Origin: an uncultured Pseudomonadales bacterium | GTDB lineage: Bacteria > Pseudomonadota > Gammaproteobacteria > Pseudomonadales > UBA7434 | NCBI GenBank assembly: GCA_905478995.1 | Contig: CAJQKT010000064.1 | Coordinates: forward strand, 1-51,309 | Reading direction: 5' to 3' | Length of the DNA stretch: 51,309 bases | Part shown: positions 46,492 to 51,309 of the stretch, piece after piece | Position numbering within the stretch: position 1 is the stretch's first letter | Layout: each line of letters begins with the position of its first letter | Position numbers and translations under genes: made by a program | Notes under the pieces: model-generated | Seen by the model: the letters and a program-made list of their open reading frames with translations, nothing else | Databases searched by the model: none | What the model was told of the DNA's origin: nothing

Positions 46492-47520
46492 TTAGAGCGG
46501 TGCTAAATCAGTAAGCGGCCAGCGCGGGTGAACATCAATGGCGAGCGATTCGCATTGCCCAGCGTCTAATCGCCTTGCGCCAGCTAAGGCGATCATTGCT
46601 CCATTGTCGGTGCAGTATTCAGGCCGCGCATAAAACAATTGGGCATTATTTTTTTTGGCCATTGTTTCCAGCTCTACACGCAAAATGGTATTGGCGCTTA
46701 CGCCGCCAGCAATCACGAGCCGCGAGCGATTCGTTTGCTGCAGTGCTCGCTTACATTTAATCGACAACGTGCTCACAACCGCCTGCTCAAAGGCATGAGC
46801 AATATCGGCACACGTTTGCGGATCCAACTCGCCCGCTGCATTGGACTCGGCTCGAATAACATTTTTAGCAAACGTTTTAAGCCCGCTAAAACTAAAGTCC
46901 AAGCCTGGCCGATTGACCATAGGTCGCGGGAATGTAAAACGACCCGGATTACCCTGCTTGGCCAATTGCGCAATTTGCGGCCCACCCGGATAAGGCAAAC
47001 CGAGCAACTTGGCGGTTTTATCGAAGGCCTCACCGGCCGCATCATCAACCGATTCACCGAGCAAAGCATAGTGACCAATGGCTTGCACATCGACCAATTG
47101 GGTATGACCACCCGACACCAGCAAGGCAACAAAAGGAAACTCTGGTGGATTATCCTCAAGCATAGGTGCCAGCAGGTGGCCTTCCATGTGATGAACGCCC
47201 ACCGCAGGAACACCCCAGCCCATAGCTAGCGAGCGCCCCAGTGAAGCCCCCACTAATAAAGCACCAATCAAGCCCGGCCCAGCGGTGTAAGCAACACCAT
47301 CTATCTGCTTGGCAGTAATACCGGCCTGCTGCATCAGCGCTTCAATCATAGGCAAAGTTTTCACAATATGATCACGCGAAGCCAGCTCGGGCACGACGCC
47401 ACCGTACTCAACATGCAATTCAATTTGGCTATGCAGCGCGTCGGCTAACAAGCCTCGCTTTGTGTCGTACAAAGCAATGCCTGTTTCATCACAAGACGTT
47501 TCAATACCGAGAACTAACAT
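46492..47520 (-). CDS. tsaD: tRNA threonylcarbamoyladenosine transferase subunit TsaD
   Basis: Catalytic subunit for the t6A modification of ANN-decoding tRNAs, essential in most bacteria. The N terminus [11 protein letters not shown], the metal-binding HxxxH in HHMEGHLL (H111, H115), [11 protein letters not shown] and the C-terminal CTDNGAMIA all match. Length 342 is normal. First gene of the tsaD-folB pair on the minus strand. In E. coli it faces rpsU directly, whereas here a lipoprotein gene and a repeat array lie between. Confidence 0.96.
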   Translation of the reverse strand: MLVLGIETSCDETGIALYDTKRGLLADALHSQIELHVEYGGVVPELASRDHIVKTLPMIEALMQQAGITAKQIDGVAYTAGPGLIGALLVGASLGRSLAMGWGVPAVGVHHMEGHLLAPMLEDNPPEFPFVALLVSGGHTQLVDVQAIGHYALLGESVDDAAGEAFDKTAKLLGLPYPGGPQIAQLAKQGNPGRFTFPRPMVNRPGLDFSFSGLKTFAKNVIRAESNAAGELDPQTCADIAHAFEQAVVSTLSIKCKRALQQTNRSRLVIAGGVSANTILRVELETMAKKNNAQLFYARPEYCTDNGAMIALAGARRLDAGQCESLAIDVHPRWPLTDLAPL

Positions 47521-47606
47521 TGGATCGTAACCATAGTGACTATTGGTTTAAATTACATATCACGATGTGACATCGTTAAGCGATTTAGTGCGCGTTAAAA
47601 ACTCAA

Positions 47607-48098
47607 TTAAGGCGCGCCTGCGGTGTTGAGTCGGGTCACGCGATAAGTACCGCCTTGCGACAATAACTTGACCTCATCGCCCGCAACAATCGGAGCCGCC
47701 TTAGGGTCAAATGCCTGCACGACCGAGATCACATCGCCTTTGTCCAGCCGGATAGTATATTCGCGACCGTTAGCACGCGTTGCAGCTTCCTCTAATTTTG
47801 CACCAACAACAGCGCCCACCGCGCCCGCCAGCACTGCAGCAATCTCTCCGCCTGCGCCGCTGCCTGTACTACCACCGGCTATACCGCCAACAGCACCACC
47901 AACAAGTCCGCCAGCGCCACTTTTGGTACCTTCTATAGTTATTTCAGTTACCTCTATCACTTTTCCAATTTGAACTTGCTGCACCGTGCGGGCCTCACCG
48001 CGCGAATAACTAGTGCCGGTTTGCGTAGCCGGAACGCAACCCAACAGAGTGAAGACCAGTACCGCCCCAAGCAGTCGATTTACAGAACTCACGAACAT
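47607..48098 (-). CDS. Glycine-zipper outer-membrane lipoprotein, SlyB-like
   Basis: A 163-residue lipoprotein of the SlyB/Pcp class. Lipobox TLLGC puts the lipid-modified Cys at 21. A variable stretch with VQIGKVIEVTEI follows. A glycine zipper (about 58-100) resembles the 2TM motif, with GGLVGGAVGGIAGGSTG and LAGAVGAVVGAKLEE. A short C-terminal domain ends in GDEVKLLS. The ribosome site AGGAGAG precedes ATG. Similar proteins act in envelope stability. It is divergent from rpsU, with the 21-bp array between. Confidence 0.87.
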   Translation of the reverse strand: MFVSSVNRLLGAVLVFTLLGCVPATQTGTSYSRGEARTVQQVQIGKVIEVTEITIEGTKSGAGGLVGGAVGGIAGGSTGSGAGGEIAAVLAGAVGAVVGAKLEEAATRANGREYTIRLDKGDVISVVQAFDPKAAPIVAGDEVKLLSQGGTYRVTRLNTAGAP

Positions 48099-48324
48099 AG
48101 AACTCTCCTATTTTTTAAACGCTTAAAAATAAACAGCCCAACATCAAAAGCCAGCTAGGACATACCATTAATTGTAGCGGCCATTATTGCAAAATCGGGG
48201 CGCCGCCGCGCTAATTGGCACCGGCATTTGTTAAGATCGTTACAATGCACACTCAACGAGCGCAAGAACACTGGGCAAACATTTACCAAGCCCTGTAATG
48301 GTGATTCAGCGTTTGCTACGACCG

Positions 48325-48469
48325 CTCAAGGCTGATTCTGGGTAGGTCAAGACTGCCCATCCAGCCCAAGGCTAAAGTCATCCGACTCAAGGCAGTTTAA
48401 TCCCAGCTCAAACCTTCTTAAGGGCAGCTCAAGGCTACTTCAGGGCGGCTAAATGCCATTTGGAGCCAG
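48325..48469. repeat. Degenerate tandem repeat, about 21-bp unit, seven copies
   Basis: CAAGGCT-like cores occur at 48327, 48348 (CAAGACT), 48367, 48388 (CAAGGCA), 48409 (CAAACCT) and 48430, with a weaker seventh at 48451. Spacings are 21, 19, 21, 21, 21 and 21 bp. Six of the seven units begin C/G-T-C-A-A or close to it, and most end in a CCAG/GCAG-like stretch. The spacing equals two turns of B-DNA, so a protein could bind all cores on one face. As codons (minus strand) it reads a seven-residue pattern with no start codon. A matching GCTCAAGGCTG is at 2435. Confidence 0.75.
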
Positions 48470-48608
48470 CTTTGTGCAAAAACGCCAAGACTTAGGGCAA
48501 ACCGGCTTTGCATTTAGGCGGCAAGGTGTTTAGAATTGCGCCCCCACGCGAGTAGGCTGTTTATTAAACCTCAGTCACGATGCGTAGGAACGAAATTAAG
48601 CACATGTA

Positions 48609-48637
48609 TTCAGAAGTGCTAAGCTACTGAATAATAT
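48609..48637 (+). promoter_or_regulatory. Predicted rpsU promoter
   Basis: TTCAGA (48609-48614), a 17-bp spacer and TAATAT (48632-48637) give a good sigma-70 match. Transcription would start near 48644, leaving a leader of about 33 nt before the rpsU ATG. Confidence 0.5.
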
Positions 48638-48676
48638 ATATTTTTCACAAAAAATTACTACGGTCAAAACGATACG

Positions 48677-48892
48677 ATGCCACAAGTTAAAGTCAAAGAT
48701 AACGAGCCCTTCGATATAGCCCTAAGACGCTTCAAGCGCTCTTGCGAAAAATCAGGCGTAATTGCCGAAGTTAGACGTCGTGAATTTTATGAAAAACCCA
48801 CGTCTGTGCGAAAGCGTAAAGCTGCTGCCGCTGTAAAGCGTCACCAGAAGAAAGTAGGCCGCGACATACGCTCGCGCGTGCGCCTTTACTAG
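48677..48892 (+). CDS. rpsU: 30S ribosomal protein S21
   Basis: Translation initiation protein of the small subunit, 71 residues and nearly identical in pattern to E. coli S21: [34 protein letters not shown] and the basic end RSRVRLY. It starts the conserved rpsU-(yqeY)-dnaG-rpoD macromolecular synthesis cluster. A strong terminator follows at once, so dnaG is partly uncoupled. Ribosome-binding site not obvious. Confidence 0.97.
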   Translation: MPQVKVKDNEPFDIALRRFKRSCEKSGVIAEVRRREFYEKPTSVRKRKAAAAVKRHQKKVGRDIRSRVRLY

Positions 48893-48914
48893 GTAGCTAG
48901 TAACACCGCTTAAT

Positions 48915-48950
48915 AAAAAGCCCGGCTTACTAGCCGGGCTTTTTCGTTTT
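48915..48950 (+). terminator. Rho-independent terminator of rpsU
   Basis: AAAAAGCCCGGC-TTACTA-GCCGGGCTTTTT is a 12-bp stem with a 6-nt loop followed by a T-rich tract ending at 48950. It lies 22 bp past the rpsU stop, and reads as a strong attenuator or terminator ahead of yqeY-dnaG. Confidence 0.92.
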
Positions 48951-49108
48951 ACACAAGCCACCATTGAAATAATGATGAACCATGCCCACTCGACTCCCCA
49001 GCGTGAGTGGACAGCTGAAGATAATCTCGCGCTACTTCCTTGCAAAGGTTAAGGAGATTCCATCAACAGGGTATACTGAACCTGATAGGACAATAATGGA
49101 GCCACACC

Positions 49109-49561
49109 GTGAGCAAATCAGAAAGTAAAATTATTATCGAGCAAGCCATGAAAACCGCGATGCGCGCCAAAGACAAAGAACGCTTAGGCACCATCAGGCT
49201 CATCTTGGCAGAGATTAAACGAATAGAAGTGGACGAGCGCATAGATTTAGATGGTCCGGCCATTATTGTATTGCTAGACAAGATGCTTAAGCAGCGCAGA
49301 GATTCAATCTCTCAGTTTGAACAAGCTGGCCGCGATGATCTAGCCAACAAAGAAGCCAGCGAAATTGAAGTTATCCAATCCTTTCTGCCCGCTCAACTTA
49401 GTGATACAGAAATCAGCCAGCTAATTGATGACGCCATAGCGCAGAGTGGCGCACAAGGCATGCAGGACATGGGCAAAGTGATGGGCTTGCTTAAACCCCA
49501 ACTACAAGGTCGCGCCAACATTGGCCAGGTAAGCGGCGATATCAAAAAACGGCTTGCGTAA
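49109..49561 (+). CDS. yqeY: GatB/YqeY domain protein
   Basis: A 150-residue helical YqeY protein, related to the tail domain of the GatB amidotransferase subunit, likely tRNA-binding. Start is GTG 49109, with GGAG 8 nt upstream. The conserved stretches KERLGTIRLILAEIKRIE, MLKQRRDSISQF and EIEVIQSFLPAQL are clear, and the C-terminal GDIKKRLA is typical. Inserted between rpsU and dnaG, a common arrangement in pseudomonads. Confidence 0.93.
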   Translation: MSKSESKIIIEQAMKTAMRAKDKERLGTIRLILAEIKRIEVDERIDLDGPAIIVLLDKMLKQRRDSISQFEQAGRDDLANKEASEIEVIQSFLPAQLSDTEISQLIDDAIAQSGAQGMQDMGKVMGLLKPQLQGRANIGQVSGDIKKRLA

Positions 49562-49711
49562 AATGTCGTGTGTAATCACCACGCACTGCGCAAGTCCTAC
49601 AGGGTCTTAATCGCCCCTCTCAACATTGCGCGCACCCAAAATATTAGAGGGCGCATCACGTTGAGCATAACGCGCAAAATACTTTAAACGTACAACTACT
49701 ATCAGAGCGCA

Positions 49712-51309
49712 ATGGCAGGTTTAATTCCACAAAGCTTTATTGACGATCTGCTTGATCGCGTCGATATTGTTGAAGTTATCGATCGCCGCGTCACGCTGAA
49801 AAAAGCTGGACGAAGCTACAAAGCCTGCTGCCCTTTTCACAACGAAAAAACTCCTTCATTTAATGTAAACCCCGACAAACAGTTTTACCATTGCTTCGGC
49901 TGTGGCGCAGGCGGTAATGCCGTCGGGTTTTTAATGGACTACGAAAACGTTGATTTCCCTGCTGCTGTCGAAGCTCTAGCCGCACAAGTCGGCATTGAAG
50001 TACCGCGTGAAGCCATTAGCGACCAGCAACAGCAGCGGCAAAAAAAATCGCAATCTATTTTCGATGTGTTGAATTTTGCCAGCCACTTTTTTCAAACACA
50101 ATTGCGCAAGCATCCCAATAAAGATATTGCAGTTTCTTATATTAAAAATAGGGGACTAAGCGGAGAAATTGCTCGCGATTTTGCCTTAGGCTTTGCTCCA
50201 CCCGGCTGGGATAATCTAATAAATGCTGCGAAAAAAGCAGGATTTTCGACATTTCAAATCCAACAGCTTGAAGCCGGCGGTATGCTAGTCAAAAAAGAAA
50301 ACGGCCAGTATTACGACCGCTTTCGAGACAGAATTATTTTTCCCATTCGTGACAATCGGGGGCGCATTATTGCTTTTGGTGGTCGCGTTTTAGGTGATGA
50401 CAATCCTAAATATCTCAACTCGCCCGAAACTGATGTATTTCATAAGCAACGAGAACTTTACGGCTTATATGAAGCGCGAAAAAATAACGCTCAATTAGAA
50501 TATTTAATTTTGGTAGAGGGCTACATGGATGTGCTTGCTCTTTTCCAGCACGGCGTGAGCAACTCATTAGCTACGCTGGGCACGGCTAGCAATATTCTTC
50601 ACCTAGAAAAAATATTTCGTCATACCGGCAAACTAGTGGTCTGTTTTGATGGCGACGAGGCTGGTAAAAAAGCTGCGCAACGCCTTTTAGAAACAGCGCT
50701 GCCGGCCATGCGCGATGGCCGAGAAATATTATTTTTGTACTTACCCGCCGGCGAAGACCCCGATAGTTTTATTCAACAGCAAGGCAAGGCCGCTTTTCTT
50801 TATGCTGTAGAAAAGGCCGTACCGCTAGAGCAAGAATTATTTAATATGGCCGAACAAGGTATATCGTTAGACAGTGAGGCAGGCAAGGCACGCTTTGTCA
50901 GCCAAGCGCTGCCACTACTTAAACAACTGCCCGACGGTGTATTTAAGCAGCGCATGCTCAACCAGTTAGCCGATCGGGTAGAGGTCACCGCTGATTTCAT
51001 TGCTCAGCAACTAGCGCAACTAAAAGCGGCAAAACAGCATCCATCGCAAGCTACCCCCAACACATCAAGCTCAAGTTCTGCCGCAACAACCGCGCAGGCC
51101 AAGCTTAGCGGCTTAGGCACCAAACAAAGCGAGCCAAGTGCAGCGGACTCGAAACCGGCAGCCACACCCAGCGAAGCAAACCGCAGCAAAGCTAACGAGA
51201 CGCAAACACCGGTTATTTGGGCGCTGTCGACCCTGCTGCATTTTCCCGAATTTGCTAACGAAGTGGAATTTTCAGCTACGCTTGTCGAGGGGCAATCAGT
51301 TGAAGGTGC
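49712..51309 (+). CDS. dnaG: DNA primase, 3' end cut by the window
   Basis: Synthesises RNA primers for replication. About 532 codons are seen. The zinc-binding site is C40-P-F-H43 with C61-x-x-C64, exactly as in E. coli. The TOPRIM core has VEGYMDV and a later FDGDEAGKKAA. An Ala/Ser/Thr-rich linker (about residues 440-500) precedes the C-terminal helicase-binding domain, which is cut off by the window edge. Start ATG 49712 fits the family N terminus (AGLIPQSFID). The gene lies behind rpsU and yqeY. No frameshift is seen. Confidence 0.96.
   Translation, partial: MAGLIPQSFIDDLLDRVDIVEVIDRRVTLKKAGRSYKACCPFHNEKTPSFNVNPDKQFYHCFGCGAGGNAVGFLMDYENVDFPAAVEALAAQVGIEVPREAISDQQQQRQKKSQSIFDVLNFASHFFQTQLRKHPNKDIAVSYIKNRGLSGEIARDFALGFAPPGWDNLINAAKKAGFSTFQIQQLEAGGMLVKKENGQYYDRFRDRIIFPIRDNRGRIIAFGGRVLGDDNPKYLNSPETDVFHKQRELYGLYEARKNNAQLEYLILVEGYMDVLALFQHGVSNSLATLGTASNILHLEKIFRHTGKLVVCFDGDEAGKKAAQRLLETALPAMRDGREILFLYLPAGEDPDSFIQQQGKAAFLYAVEKAVPLEQELFNMAEQGISLDSEAGKARFVSQALPLLKQLPDGVFKQRMLNQLADRVEVTADFIAQQLAQLKAAKQHPSQATPNTSSSSSAATTAQAKLSGLGTKQSEPSAADSKPAATPSEANRSKANETQTPVIWALSTLLHFPEFANEVEFSATLVEGQSVEG

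Larger units (their letters stand above)
48099..48676. other. 578-bp divergent region with repeat array and rpsU promoter
   Basis: Between the SlyB-like gene and rpsU. The 21-bp array occupies 48325-48469. A promoter for rpsU is at 48609-48637. No gene is supported. One minus-strand frame crosses the array but has no start codon. Confidence 0.5.

Noticed and set aside
47562-47576. ACGATG-TGA-CATCGT hairpin after the SlyB-like gene as a terminator
   Set aside because: A six-base stem without a T-run is too weak to call.
1-51309. CRISPR arrays, insertion sequences, tRNA or rRNA genes
   Set aside because: No repeat-spacer pattern, transposase, terminal repeats or cloverleaf with conserved TTC arm was seen in any gap.

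Overview
The window is a stretch of a marine-type gammaproteobacterial chromosome, most like the Cellvibrionales/Pseudomonas side of the class. I base this on conserved gene order and protein families; no database was searched. Several blocks match the order known from Escherichia coli or Pseudomonas aeruginosa: yrfG-hslR-hslO-pckA; osmC(yhfA)/crp divergent, followed by coq7; trpE-G-D-C with rpe; murU/amgK next to lptD-surA-pdxA-rsmA-apaG-apaH; cca; folB-tsaD; and rpsU-yqeY-dnaG. Base composition looks intermediate and no obvious island, prophage, insertion sequence, CRISPR array, tRNA or rRNA gene was seen. Most genes are housekeeping; the novelty lies in intergenic regions, small unknown genes and odd residues inside familiar proteins.

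Layout. 1-2.3 kb: two diguanylate cyclases (the first cut by the window edge) with the 3' remnant of a cyclase-family hydrolase gene between them. 2.5-6.8 kb: gcvT-gcvP without gcvH. 6.9-8.5 kb: LysR regulator plus a GST-like protein. 8.6-11.4 kb: three-subunit proton-translocating transhydrogenase. 11.4-12.6 kb: a largely non-coding stretch with one small arginine-rich gene. 12.6-15.1 kb: dsbA, cytochrome c4, engB. 15.2-18.8 kb: accessory genes: an unknown lipoprotein, an OmpA-like lipoprotein, an unknown gene behind a near-perfect LexA (SOS) box, and a small unknown gene. 19.0-23 kb: yrfG-hslR-hslO-pckA. 23.4-24.7 kb: an HD-GYP protein. 24.8-28.8 kb: coq7, a VOC protein, osmC, crp, an SDR, a thioesterase. 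28.9-34.2 kb: trpCDGE and rpe (all minus strand). 34.3-37.2 kb: a DUF3530-like protein, murU and amgK. 37.5-46.0 kb: lptD to cca. 46.1-48.1 kb: folB, tsaD and a glycine-zipper lipoprotein. 48.3-48.5 kb: a 21-bp periodic repeat array. 48.7 kb to end: rpsU, yqeY, dnaG (cut by the right edge).

How the genes work together. Envelope assembly is well represented (LptD, SurA, DsbA, whose disulfide activity LptD needs, MurU/AmgK peptidoglycan recycling, two glycine-zipper lipoproteins). Central metabolism includes PEP carboxykinase, transhydrogenase, the glycine cleavage enzymes and tryptophan synthesis. A c-di-GMP group (two GGDEF, one HD-GYP) is present. CRP appears to regulate itself.

The most interesting leads are: (1) the unknown 173-residue protein gene controlled by a LexA box that overlaps its likely promoter (17.5-18.2 kb); (2) the degenerate tandem array with 21-bp spacing, two DNA helical turns, between the divergent slyB-like and rpsU genes (48.33-48.47 kb); (3) a CCA-adding enzyme with Glu instead of Asp at the first catalytic position and an apparently dead HD domain; and (4) conserved neighbours that are missing (gph, gcvH, plsY, speD), one of them leaving a 640-bp gap.
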